Origin: Clostridia bacterium
GTDB lineage: Bacteria; Bacillota; Clostridia; Lachnospirales; Lachnospiraceae
Assembly: GCA_910575245.1 (NCBI GenBank)
Contig: CAJTEN010000003.1
Coordinates: 248,001-312,000, forward strand
Length of the DNA stretch: 64,000 bases
Direction of reading: 5' to 3'
Part shown: one piece after another, positions 35,378-43,667 of the stretch
Numbering within the stretch: position 1 is the stretch's first letter
Layout of the letters: each line of letters opens with the position of its first letter
Notes under the pieces: generated by a model
Told to the model about the DNA's origin: nothing
Seen by the model: only the letters and a program-made list of their open reading frames with translations
Databases searched by the model: none
Translations under genes and position numbers: made by a program

Positions 35378-36296
35378 AATGAATAACCGTTCTTATCACA
35401 TACTGCGGTGAATTGTTGAGACTTATGTATATACGCCCTATATATTCCCCGATCATTCCCAGCACAAGCAGAATCATTCCTCCTAAGATCAACATAATGG
35501 AAATCGTTGAACTCCATCCTATAACTCTGTTCGGATCACATATCTTTGCGATCACTGTATAGACCGCGTACAGAAACCCCATGACCGCCACAAGCCCGCC
35601 ACCATACGACGCGATCCTGAGTGGTACCACCGAAAAGGATGTAAATCCATTCACCCACAACGCGGCAAGTTTTTTGAAGGAATATCCAGATGCCCCTTCC
35701 ATCCTGTCTCTGTGATTCACTGTCACATTGCAGATATTTTTTGTAGTACGCAAGACAAGACCTATGACATATGGATAAGCATTTCGATACTTCATCATTT
35801 CATCCACAACAAATCTCTTTACCGCAAAATAGCTTGATATATACAGCTCCTTTGGCTTTCCCAGCATCACTTCTGTCATTTTACGGTTTATATTGCTGCC
35901 GATATTCCGAAACACTGAATGTTTTTTATTTTCATACGCCGCATATACAACGTCATAGCCTTCTTCAATCTTTGCAATCAACTTATCCGCCTCATCTGCA
36001 GGCGTCTGACCGTCATCATCCAGACATATAATGATATCCCCTGTCACGAAATGAAACCCTGCCATCAGCGCGGCATGCTGTCCAAAGTTTTTGGCATGAT
36101 CCAGGCCGATGATGTTTTTGTTTTCCGCGCACAGTCTTTTAATAACAGCAAACGTCTTATCCGGCGAACAGTCATTGATCAGAATTATTTCATATTCATA
36201 CCTATGCAAAGACGCCATCTTATCTTTGATCTCATCAACCACTTTCTCTAATGTATTCTCTGAACGATAACAGGGAATCACAAAAGAAATTTTCAT
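35364..36296 (-). CDS. GtrB/ArnC-like polyprenyl-phosphate glycosyltransferase
   Basis: 310 residues. The GT2 domain begins MKISFVIPCYRSENTLEKVV, with IILINDCSPDKT, CLDDDGQTP (donor-binding DxD type) and SSYFAVKRFVVDEM. Two C-terminal helices (GGGLVAVMGFLYAVYTVIAK, MLILGGMILLVLGMIGEYIG) and the EYIGRIY signature place it with GtrB/ArnC/DPM1-type enzymes. These load a sugar from a nucleotide donor onto undecaprenyl phosphate on the cytoplasmic side. The product would be flipped by the SMR pair downstream. Confidence 0.88.
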   Translation of the reverse strand: MKISFVIPCYRSENTLEKVVDEIKDKMASLHRYEYEIILINDCSPDKTFAVIKRLCAENKNIIGLDHAKNFGQHAALMAGFHFVTGDIIICLDDDGQTPADEADKLIAKIEEGYDVVYAAYENKKHSVFRNIGSNINRKMTEVMLGKPKELYISSYFAVKRFVVDEMMKYRNAYPYVIGLVLRTTKNICNVTVNHRDRMEGASGYSFKKLAALWVNGFTSFSVVPLRIASYGGGLVAVMGFLYAVYTVIAKICDPNRVIGWSSTISIMLILGGMILLVLGMIGEYIGRIYISLNNSPQYVIRTVIHYEEV

Positions 36297-36337
36297 ACCA
36301 GCCCTTCTTCCTATTTACTCAGTTCTTAAAAAACAAA

Positions 36338-37255
36338 TTATCTGTTATCGATATGTATATTATAGATCGAATAAAATGGTCTCAGTCCCAGTGAATTCCA
36401 TACTCCCTGCACAATAAAATTATCAAACTGGGTACTGGTCACAAAACTCTTGTTCTTTTGATTTGCATAATTGATCAAATACGCAATCATCGCTTTATAA
36501 GCTCCTAATTTTCTGGCCTTAGCAGCAACCGCTGATAAAACTCCCTCGACAGCTTTTTCTGTTTCCTTTATTGTTACAAATCCTATTGGCATATCGTGAA
36601 TCATGGCAACAACACACCGTTCGTTATTTTGCGATTCCATTGTTTCCTTGATCCAATTCTCATATATAAGGCCTGCCTTATTCTGCGTTACGCCGGATAT
36701 ATGATACTGCCCCTGATATGTCTCAAACGACTCCAGTGTCATCGATAATAAATCTGCCCTGTATTTCTCTATGTACTCATTGTCTGCAAATTCTATTATT
36801 AAGTTATTGTCATTACAGTCATCCACATATTTTCCATGAATCAACTCTTCTACCGTTCCGCCGCAAAAAATTGGATTTACAAATGTCAGATTCAGCGCTT
36901 TGATCAAATCAACAATATGCGATGGAATCCTTAAATTGTAATATCCCTTATGGGAGTCAATATATTTCTTCAGCTTAGTCAGCAATTGACACAATATTTG
37001 CTCCTGTTTGTTATCATGCATCTGCGAAACGCCGGAAAACAGGAACCTTACAACATAACAATCCATACCATAAATTTGGGAAACATTATGGTTTCTGGTA
37101 ATCTGGAAGCCAAAAACCTCACCTTCCTCTACCACTGCTTCCGTTGCTTTATACCCCCCCCCCCCGATGATTTTTTCTTTTAAATTTCCATACTCTCTAT
37201 TTACATAGCAATCCCCCAGCAATAAATTATCATCAACAAATACGCTCTTTTGCAT
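36338..37255 (-). CDS. GNAT-family sugar N-acyltransferase (WecD-like position) with internal G12 tract
   Basis: 305 residues. The C-terminal GNAT domain has the acyl-CoA-binding stretch VEGVLSAVAAKARKLGAYKA, a mutated-looking but recognisable Q/RxxGxG region, and FVTSTQFDNFIVQGVWNSLG typical of WecD/FdtC-like transferases. The N-terminal half resembles the WecD substrate domain. In enterobacteria the WecE aminotransferase product is acetylated by WecD, and here a WecE-like gene is two genes upstream. Residues 31-34 are four glycines encoded by an uninterrupted run of 12 G (plus-strand C at 37154-37165). Slippage there would truncate the protein. Confidence 0.8.
   Translation of the reverse strand: MQKSVFVDDNLLLGDCYVNREYGNLKEKIIGGGGYKATEAVVEEGEVFGFQITRNHNVSQIYGMDCYVVRFLFSGVSQMHDNKQEQILCQLLTKLKKYIDSHKGYYNLRIPSHIVDLIKALNLTFVNPIFCGGTVEELIHGKYVDDCNDNNLIIEFADNEYIEKYRADLLSMTLESFETYQGQYHISGVTQNKAGLIYENWIKETMESQNNERCVVAMIHDMPIGFVTIKETEKAVEGVLSAVAAKARKLGAYKAMIAYLINYANQKNKSFVTSTQFDNFIVQGVWNSLGLRPFYSIYNIHIDNR
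37154..37165. repeat. Poly-G/C (12-nt) homopolymer tract in the acyltransferase gene
   Basis: Twelve consecutive C on the plus strand (12 G on the coding strand), in frame as GGG x4 at codons 31-34 of 305. It is the longest G/C homopolymer I noticed in the window. Tracts of this length are typical contingency loci for slipped-strand phase variation. Confidence 0.85.
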
Positions 37256-37265
37256 TTTACCTTTC

Positions 37266-37679
37266 TTACCCTTTCTTCATGATGTATGCATATCCTTCAA
37301 TAACATTTTTTCCAATTTGATTTTTGCATATGGTACTCAGCTTAACTTTCCTTGTTTCCTCATCCATCTCCACTATTTTGACAAAAACTGATATCTCATC
37401 CCCATAGCGTACAGGACGGATAAAGTGCAGTTCCTGACCTAAATATACAGTACCTACTCCCGGAAAATCATTTCCCAACACACCGGAAATGAAACTGGCT
37501 ACCAACATTCCATGTGCGATCCTTCCTTTATACATTGTACTTTTGGCATATTCTTCATCTAAATGCAGCAGATTGTAATCTTGTGAAACCTCTGCAAATG
37601 CACGTCCCTTTTCCTCGGTTACCTGGAATGTTTTGCTGTATTCCTGCCCTATATACAACTCACTAAATTTTATATCCAT
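37266..37679 (-). CDS. MaoC-like (R)-hydratase in the polysaccharide operon
   Basis: 137 residues, single hot-dog domain. The catalytic Asp/His pair has the PhaJ spacing: D34 and H39 in DYNLLHLDEEYA, followed by YKGRIAHGMLVASFISGVLG. Enzymes of this family hydrate trans-2-enoyl-CoA to (R)-3-hydroxyacyl-CoA. It lies between the WecE-like aminotransferase and the GNAT acyltransferase, spaced by 38 and 10 bp. This suggests that it supplies a 3-hydroxyacyl donor (for example 3-hydroxybutyryl-CoA) for decorating the aminosugar. That role is inference; the family call is firm. Confidence 0.88.
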   Translation of the reverse strand: MDIKFSELYIGQEYSKTFQVTEEKGRAFAEVSQDYNLLHLDEEYAKSTMYKGRIAHGMLVASFISGVLGNDFPGVGTVYLGQELHFIRPVRYGDEISVFVKIVEMDEETRKVKLSTICKNQIGKNVIEGYAYIMKKG

Positions 37680-37717
37680 ATCAGTTTCCCTATTTATTCG
37701 TAATCTTTTGTAAACGA

Positions 37718-38851
37718 TTATTTCTTATGATAAAAATTCTTGATCGCATGGATTACTTTTACCTGATCCTGCTCCTTAAGCCCGTAATACAACGGCAGTC
37801 TTGCCAAACGTTCACTTTCTGCCGTAGTATATTTGTCTTCCCCTCTGAAATCACCGTATTTTTGTCCTGCTGGTGCCGTATGCAGAGGAATATAGTGAAA
37901 CACAGCCATAACACCATTTTCTTTCAGATAGGAAATCAATTCTGTCCTCTCCTCAAGATCTTTCGCCTTAATATAAAACATATGCGCGTTATGTCTGCAT
38001 TCCTCCGGAACATATGGCAATTCAATATATCCAGCATCCGCAAGCCCGCTTAACTCCTCATAATACCTGTTCCATGAAGCCATCCGGTTATCATAAATCT
38101 CCTCCGCTTTCAGGAGCTGGGCCCACAGATACGCTGCATTTAATTCACTCGGCAGATAGGAAGAACCGGCTGCCACCCATGTGTATTTGTCAATCTGTCC
38201 TCTGAAAAACTTACTTCGGTTCGTACCTTTCTCTCTGATGATTTCTGCCTCTTCAAGCATTGTCCCGTCCTGTAACAGTACCGCACCGCCCTCTCCCATG
38301 CTGTAATTTTTTGTCTCATGAAAACTATAGCAGCCGATATCGCCAATCGTGCCCAGCTGCCGTCCTCTATAAGATGCCATCATACCCTGTGCTGCATCTT
38401 CAATGACATAAAGGTGATGTTTTTTGGCAATCTCCATGATCTTATCCATTTCACAAGCTACACCTGCATAGTGAACGGGTACGATCGCTTTTGTTCTGTC
38501 TGTGATGGCAGATTCGATCAATTTCTCATCAATGTTCATTGTGTCAGGTCTGATATCCACAAATACTGCCCTGGCTCCTCTTAAAACAAATGCATCTGCC
38601 GTCGAGACAAAAGTGTAGGCCGGCATGATAACCTCATCTCCGGCCTTGATATCATACAAAATCGCGGCCAGCTCTGTTGCATGCGTACAAGATGTGGTTA
38701 ACAGGACACCGGCTGAATCGGTTTGCTCCCTGATCCAGTCGCTGCACATACGTGTATATTTACCATCGCCGCAAATCTTTCCCGCCGCAATGACATCCTT
38801 TATGAAATCAAGTTCTCCGCCAACCACGGGCGGTATATTAAAGTTAACCAT
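37718..38851 (-). CDS. dTDP-4-amino-4,6-dideoxy-hexose transaminase, WecE/DegT family
   Basis: 377 residues. PLP lysine K181 lies in CYSFHETKNYSMGEGG, the position of the catalytic lysine of E. coli WecE; VIEDAAQGM supplies the PLP-ring Asp. SSYLPSELNAAYLWAQLLKA and AHMFYIKAKDLEERTELISY match WecE/RffA over the full length. The enzyme transaminates a dTDP-4-keto-6-deoxy-hexose with glutamate. No dTDP-glucose synthesis genes (rmlA/rmlB) lie in the window, so the precursor must come from elsewhere in the genome. Confidence 0.88.
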   Translation of the reverse strand: MVNFNIPPVVGGELDFIKDVIAAGKICGDGKYTRMCSDWIREQTDSAGVLLTTSCTHATELAAILYDIKAGDEVIMPAYTFVSTADAFVLRGARAVFVDIRPDTMNIDEKLIESAITDRTKAIVPVHYAGVACEMDKIMEIAKKHHLYVIEDAAQGMMASYRGRQLGTIGDIGCYSFHETKNYSMGEGGAVLLQDGTMLEEAEIIREKGTNRSKFFRGQIDKYTWVAAGSSYLPSELNAAYLWAQLLKAEEIYDNRMASWNRYYEELSGLADAGYIELPYVPEECRHNAHMFYIKAKDLEERTELISYLKENGVMAVFHYIPLHTAPAGQKYGDFRGEDKYTTAESERLARLPLYYGLKEQDQVKVIHAIKNFYHKK

Positions 38852-38953
38852 GGTTTACTCCTTATCCTGTTGTACTAACCTGAATCGCCAGTGGAACATG
38901 CTTCTGCATTACTTTCTGTCTTTTCCTCAAATATCCCAGTACATCACTCTGTC

Positions 38954-40054
38954 TCAGGCAAGCACACGCTCCGCCATCTCCAGCGCCCTGCCCACCACCT
39001 TATCCATGTCATAGTACTGATACTCGCCAAGTCTTCCTCCGAAGACCACTTTTTTCTCTTTCGCGGCAAGCCGCTTATAAGCTTCATATACCGCACTGTT
39101 TGCTTCATCATTGACCGGATAATAGGGTTCCTCCCCCTTATGCCACTCACTGGGATATTCTCTGGAAATAACTGTCCTTGGCTGCTTTCCGAATTCAAAA
39201 TGCTTATGTTCGATGATTCTTGTATAGGGAACCTCCCGTTCTGTATAATTCACGACCGCACTCCCCTGATAATTATCACAATCCAGAATTTCATGCTCGA
39301 AACGGACCATCCTGTATGCAAGCACACCTTCGCAGTAATCAAAATAGCGGTCTATCTGGCCGGTGTAGATCACCCGGTCCGCCACAGCGTCAAATTCCGC
39401 CTTGTGTTCCAGATAATCGACGCCCAGTTTTACGGTAACGCCTGTAAGCATCTTCTCCACCATCGCCGTATAGCCGCCTATGGGGATGCCTTGGTATCTG
39501 TCGTTAAAATAATTGTTGTCGTAGGTGAACCGAAGCGGCAGCCGCTTGATGATAAAAGCCGGGAGCTCGGTGCAGTCCCTTCCCCATTGCTTCTCCGTAT
39601 ACCCTTTGACCAGTTTCCGATATACATCCTCTCCTACCAGGGAAAGAGCCTGCTCTTCGAGATTCTTCGGCTCTGTTATCTTGTAATCCGAAATCTGCCC
39701 GGCTATGATCTCCTTTGCCTGTGCCGGTGTCCTGATGCCCCACATTTTACTGAATGTGTTCATATTAAAGGGCAGATTATACAGTTCGTCTTTATACACC
39801 GCCACGGGAGCATTGATATAATTGTTAAACTCTGCAAACTGATTTACATAATCCCAAATCCTCTTTTCCGAGGTATGGAAGATATGCGCCCCATATTCAT
39901 GTACCTGTATTCCCTCTGTCTCCTTCGTATAGATATTGCCCGCTATGTGCTCTCTTTTGTCGATCACCAGGCAGCTTTTGCCTTTTTTTGCCGCTTCATG
40001 GGCGAACACTGCGCCATACAGCCCGGCGCCTACGATCAGATAATCATATTTCAT
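38954..40054 (-). CDS. glf: UDP-galactopyranose mutase
   Basis: 366 residues from ATG 40054, preceded by GGAGGAGAAACGG. The FAD-binding Rossmann motif YDYLIVGAGLYGAVFAHEA, the GAHIFHTS loop, LPFNMNTFSKMWGI, GYTEKQWGRDCTELP and the C-terminal EYQYYDMDKVVGRALEMA are all diagnostic. The flavoenzyme converts UDP-galactopyranose to UDP-galactofuranose when reduced. The start overlaps the preceding glycosyltransferase by 11 bp. Its presence with two GlfT-like transferases says that the exported glycan contains galactofuranose. Confidence 0.95.
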   Translation of the reverse strand: MKYDYLIVGAGLYGAVFAHEAAKKGKSCLVIDKREHIAGNIYTKETEGIQVHEYGAHIFHTSEKRIWDYVNQFAEFNNYINAPVAVYKDELYNLPFNMNTFSKMWGIRTPAQAKEIIAGQISDYKITEPKNLEEQALSLVGEDVYRKLVKGYTEKQWGRDCTELPAFIIKRLPLRFTYDNNYFNDRYQGIPIGGYTAMVEKMLTGVTVKLGVDYLEHKAEFDAVADRVIYTGQIDRYFDYCEGVLAYRMVRFEHEILDCDNYQGSAVVNYTEREVPYTRIIEHKHFEFGKQPRTVISREYPSEWHKGEEPYYPVNDEANSAVYEAYKRLAAKEKKVVFGGRLGEYQYYDMDKVVGRALEMAERVLA

Positions 40055-41852
40055 CCGTTTCTCCTCCGATCCCAAGGTATTTCTCCCAGAACGCAAGCGC
40101 CCTGATCTCATTCCCGCGCCCGATATAGCTCTGTTTTGCCTTTTCGTACTTTGCCAGTATGGTGAAGACCATTCCCAGCACTTCAAATCCCTGCCTGATA
40201 AAGGTCCGTATACTCCTGTGGGTGACAAATCCTTTATTCTCCACAATGTCATAGAACAGGATTGTCCTTGCCCGCCAGACATATTCCTCTCTTGCCTTCG
40301 CCATGGGCACCGTCCGCACATGCTTCGCGGGAAGCAGATAGCCGTTGAAGGTAATTCTCCGCACCGCTTCATGTAAGAGGGAATGTTTCTCTTCGCATCC
40401 TCTTTTATACTCCCGGTAGAAAAAAGGCACTCCCAGCTGTTCCGCCGGTACCGCCTTATAGCCGGAGGCCATGATCTGTTTGTGAAGATCCTCCGCGTCC
40501 GTCTGTTCCAGGAAATCGATTCCCTTCAGGAAATCCCTGATTCCCCGTATGTACAGTGATACATTCTTATATCTGTACAGATATCCTTCTCTCCGGTATT
40601 CCCGCAGCAGCTCTCTGATCAATTCCTTCCTGCCCCAGTTCGGAAAGTGAAAGCTGTTATCTATCAGCCTGTTGCGGATAATATAATATTCCAGGAAGGA
40701 AGAGTATTTGTTTTCAAAAGGCTCATGCCAGACGCAGATTCCGTTCATCAGGATCAGCGTTTTCATGTTCCGCAGACCATATTCCAGATCGTCTCCCCGT
40801 ATAAAGACAGGAAGCGGCAGGTTATCCGCCCTGACAAGCTCCATGGGAAAGCAGCAGTACCACCACGCGTTATATTCCCGATACTCCTCCTGTTCGTTGA
40901 TCAGGCAGCTTTGCCACAGACGCAGATCCAGGTTTGCCTTCAGCGCAACCAGACTGCCCGCATTCCACGATGCACCCGATTCCACCTGGATATTTCTCTG
41001 GTCAGACCGAAGCATGGCGCCGCCGATAAAAGCGGATGCATACTCCTCTTTCAACAGGGAAAGAATAACAGCTGTGCGAAGCAATGATGACGTATCAATC
41101 ACCACATCGTCATCCATCAAAAGCGCATGGGTGATCCCCTTCTCCGGGCATCTAAAGATCTCGATCAGCCCTCTCGTAAAACCTCCCGCACCTCCTGCGT
41201 TCTTGTTGGGGAAAATATGGATCTTATCGCTTGTAAGCCCATATTCTTTCAGTGTCTTTCCATTGTCCGAGATAAACACTTCCACTCTGCCATAAAGCGG
41301 ACTGTCCGGATTTTCGATGATGTCCTGATTCATCAGCCTGATATTATCGCATACATATTTTTCCCGTTTATAGGTACAGATCACAATACCGAGCTTTACG
41401 GGACGGATCTCTTCCTCCTGTATCTCTGTGGCATAATATCCGCCAAAGAATTTTCCGCCTTTTTCGATCGCCTCTATTCGGAAATAGAACATTCCTCTCG
41501 TTTCTTCCGGGTATTCCAGCATAATCTGCGTCCGGTTATCTGCATCTACCGTGATATTTTTCAGTTCTCTCTCCACATACCGCTCACTTATCTTTTGTTT
41601 CCAGCACAGACTTACGTTAAACTTTCCCTGTAAAGACAGCGTCAGCCGGACTTTACTTACTTTTGTATACTTTGCCCATTTTTCGATTGTCAGGCTGTTA
41701 AAATAGGTATCTGTTGTCACAATGCCGCCTTTTTGAAACAGAATACAGATACTCCCTTCCTTGACGAGACTTTTCTTATAATTGGAGTGGAAATACATTT
41801 CCGCATCCGTGCATATTCCATCCTTTGGCCATAAAATATCCTGAATCTTCAC
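40044..41852 (-). CDS. GlfT2-like galactofuranosyltransferase
   Basis: About 602 residues. A GTG at 41852 overlaps the previous stop as GTGA and is the likely start; the frame extends to 41885. The N-terminal beta-sandwich (residues about 1-155) is followed by a GT2 domain: LGIVICTYKREKYVCDNIRL, NKNAGGAGGFTRGLIEIF and LLMDDDVVIDTSSLLRT with the metal-binding DDD. WYCCFPMELVRADNLPLPVF, IRGDDLEYGLRN and the acceptor-site WHEPFENKYSS follow. This architecture matches the mycobacterial GlfT2 type that polymerises Galf. It is coupled to glf by overlap. Confidence 0.88.
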   Translation of the reverse strand: MKIQDILWPKDGICTDAEMYFHSNYKKSLVKEGSICILFQKGGIVTTDTYFNSLTIEKWAKYTKVSKVRLTLSLQGKFNVSLCWKQKISERYVERELKNITVDADNRTQIMLEYPEETRGMFYFRIEAIEKGGKFFGGYYATEIQEEEIRPVKLGIVICTYKREKYVCDNIRLMNQDIIENPDSPLYGRVEVFISDNGKTLKEYGLTSDKIHIFPNKNAGGAGGFTRGLIEIFRCPEKGITHALLMDDDVVIDTSSLLRTAVILSLLKEEYASAFIGGAMLRSDQRNIQVESGASWNAGSLVALKANLDLRLWQSCLINEQEEYREYNAWWYCCFPMELVRADNLPLPVFIRGDDLEYGLRNMKTLILMNGICVWHEPFENKYSSFLEYYIIRNRLIDNSFHFPNWGRKELIRELLREYRREGYLYRYKNVSLYIRGIRDFLKGIDFLEQTDAEDLHKQIMASGYKAVPAEQLGVPFFYREYKRGCEEKHSLLHEAVRRITFNGYLLPAKHVRTVPMAKAREEYVWRARTILFYDIVENKGFVTHRSIRTFIRQGFEVLGMVFTILAKYEKAKQSYIGRGNEIRALAFWEKYLGIGGETDEI

Positions 41853-42832
41853 TTCTGTAACCGTGCTCCTCTCCAAGCCTGCCAATTAGGCGTTTTGTCA
41901 AAATCCGGAATGCTTTGCCGAGCAGCCCTCACAGATTTTGCATCCCTGTAAGCTTCCCTGACCAGACGTTTTTCATAGTCCCAGCCGTAACCATCCATAT
42001 GCATTACGCTAAACAGCCAGTTGCGGAATACGATATTGCAGAACATATCCGCCCGGTTTACGATTCTATCCAACGTGCTTCCATGTTTTTCTATATAAAG
42101 AATACGGTTTCTGATCCCGTAATACTCCCGCCAGTCATAACGCCGGTGCGGATGTTTCCTGATGTACGCCGTTGTCTTATGCGCAAGCTTCGCATCCGGA
42201 ATGACCAGAAACCGGGTGTGCCGGTTGATCCGCAGGGAATACTCCGTGTCATCATGCCATATAAAATACTCACCGCAGGGAATCCCCACTTTATCGACCA
42301 ATTCCCTGTCTATCACCATACCGCAAAAAGAAGCGACATCGCAGGCAAAAGGCCGGTCTGCATTTTCACCTGTATAGCTGCTTTCCGGGCATTTCTTCAT
42401 CATGAGCCCCGGCCTGACTATATTCTTGCGATGGTCAACGGCTATTTTTCCATCCGTCATTACCGCACCCGCATAAGCCCGATAATCGGGGTAACACTGT
42501 CGGGCATCCATGATTTTTTCCATATAATCTTTTTCAAGAATCGCATCGTCATCGATCATTAAGATGCATTCCGTCTTCTCCCCTGCCGCCGCTGCTATCC
42601 CCTTCTCGAAACCGCCTGCGCCGCCTATGTTTTTTGCACACGTAATAACGCGGTAATGAGAGTCTTTTTCTTTGTATTTACGCAAATACTCTGCCGTGCC
42701 GTCTGCAGACGCATTGTTCACCACAATGATCTTTCCGGCCGGAGCCGTCTGATTCTCGACACGCTCCAGACATTCTTTCAGAAGCTCCAGCCTGTTATAT
42801 GTCACCACTACGACTGCGTAATCACCTGTCAT
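41849..42832 (-). CDS. GT2 glycosyltransferase, GlfT1-like
   Basis: About 327 residues from ATG 42832, which follows GAGGACAGGGGT; a TTG at 42850 is less likely. AVVVVTYNRLELLKECLERV, NIGGAGGFEKGIAAAAG, LMIDDDAILEKDYMEK (metal-binding DDD) and FIWHDDTEYSLRINRHTRFL place it with rhamnosyl/galactofuranosyl transferases such as GlfT1. It probably primes or extends the Galf chain from a lipid-linked acceptor. It is the first gene after the invertible segment. Confidence 0.85.
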   Translation of the reverse strand: MTGDYAVVVVTYNRLELLKECLERVENQTAPAGKIIVVNNASADGTAEYLRKYKEKDSHYRVITCAKNIGGAGGFEKGIAAAAGEKTECILMIDDDAILEKDYMEKIMDARQCYPDYRAYAGAVMTDGKIAVDHRKNIVRPGLMMKKCPESSYTGENADRPFACDVASFCGMVIDRELVDKVGIPCGEYFIWHDDTEYSLRINRHTRFLVIPDAKLAHKTTAYIRKHPHRRYDWREYYGIRNRILYIEKHGSTLDRIVNRADMFCNIVFRNWLFSVMHMDGYGWDYEKRLVREAYRDAKSVRAARQSIPDFDKTPNWQAWRGARLQK

Positions 42833-42872
42833 ACCCCTGTCCTCACACAATCATTCGACACATTTTTTAAAT

Positions 42873-43044
42873 GTGTACTTTTGCAAAGAACTTTTTGACA
42901 GTTAATTTTTGTGAAAAAACAGATGAAAAAATACAGAAACAGATCGAAATTCAGTGAAAAAGAAAAAAACAATTGAATAATCATTGTTTTTATGATAGAC
43001 TAAGAAACTGTTAAAGAAGATATGTATATTTTGCAAAAGTACAC
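42873..43044. repeat. 15-bp perfect inverted repeats bounding a 142-bp invertible-type segment
   Basis: GTGTACTTTTGCAAA (42873-42887) and its exact complement TTTGCAAAAGTACAC (43030-43044) enclose 142 bp of AT-rich DNA. The segment lies between a serine recombinase gene (stop 21 bp to the right) and the first operon gene (start 41 bp to the left). A second hairpin, ACACATTT/AAATGTGT (42858-42876), partly overlaps the left repeat. The layout is that of a recombinase-controlled promoter switch. Confidence 0.8.
42888..43029. promoter_or_regulatory. Putative invertible promoter/attenuator segment
   Basis: Within the inverted repeats, the plus strand has a perfect -35 TTGACA (42895-42900) and a -10-like TATGAT (42991-42996), but not at a proper mutual spacing. 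No convincing promoter is seen on the minus strand toward the operon. A hairpin AAAAACAAT/ATTGTTTTT (42965-42991) followed on the minus strand by a T-rich run could act as a leftward terminator. The present orientation may therefore be OFF for the operon; this is uncertain. Confidence 0.5.
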
Positions 43045-43064
43045 CTTTACAAACCCTGTTTTAC

Positions 43065-43667
43065 CTAGTTGCAGTTTTCAAATTTTCTTGCTTTTCCATA
43101 AAATGTTCCGACAGGCATTTCACAGGCATCCGCTGCCTGGCGAAGTGTTATTTTTTTGTCTCTCCAGTCCCGATGGATCTGACTGAAATTATCCGGATAA
43201 GGAGTCGCCGGACGTCCAAACCTCACGCCTCTTGCTTTCGCCGCCGCAATCCCTTCCGCCTGCCGCTGCCTTATATTGGAACGTTCATTTTCTGCCACAA
43301 AGGACAGCACCTGCAGGACGATATCACTGAGGAACATTCCCAGCAGGTCTTTTCCCCTGCGGGTATCCAGAAGGGGCATATCCAGCACTACAATATCAAT
43401 CTCCTTTTCCTTGGTGAGGAACTGCCACTGCTCCAGTATCTCCCCATAATTGCGTCCCAGCCGGTCTATGCTTTTTATATAGAGCAGGTCATCCTTTTTC
43501 ATACGCCGCAGCATACGCTTATACGCCGGACGGTTAAAATCCTTTCCTGACTGCTTATCCATAAAAATATTCTTCTCCGCAACGGCCAGATTTCGCAAGG
43601 AGATCATCTGTCTTTCCTCATTCTGGTCGCGGCTGCTGACACGTACATAGCCATACACTTCTGCCAT
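43065..43667 (-). CDS. Serine recombinase (resolvase/invertase family)
   Basis: 200 residues. The catalytic domain begins YGYVRVSSRDQNEERQ with the nucleophile Ser 11, then KSIDRLGRNYGEILEQW (the RLxR arginines) and LQVLSFVAENERSNIRQRQAEG with the long E helix. The C-terminal DNA-binding domain starts GVRFGRPA and contains an HTH (ITLRQAADACEMPVGTFYGKA). Size and order match small DNA invertases/resolvases (Hin, Gin, Tn3 TnpR). It lies directly beside the 15-bp inverted repeats, which strongly suggests a dedicated promoter inverter. It shows no transposon partners. Confidence 0.9.
   Translation of the reverse strand: MAEVYGYVRVSSRDQNEERQMISLRNLAVAEKNIFMDKQSGKDFNRPAYKRMLRRMKKDDLLYIKSIDRLGRNYGEILEQWQFLTKEKEIDIVVLDMPLLDTRRGKDLLGMFLSDIVLQVLSFVAENERSNIRQRQAEGIAAAKARGVRFGRPATPYPDNFSQIHRDWRDKKITLRQAADACEMPVGTFYGKARKFENCN

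Noticed and set aside
43065-43667. Transposon resolvase
   Set aside because: No transposase or terminal repeats of a Tn3-type element nearby; the adjacent inverted repeats fit an invertase role better.
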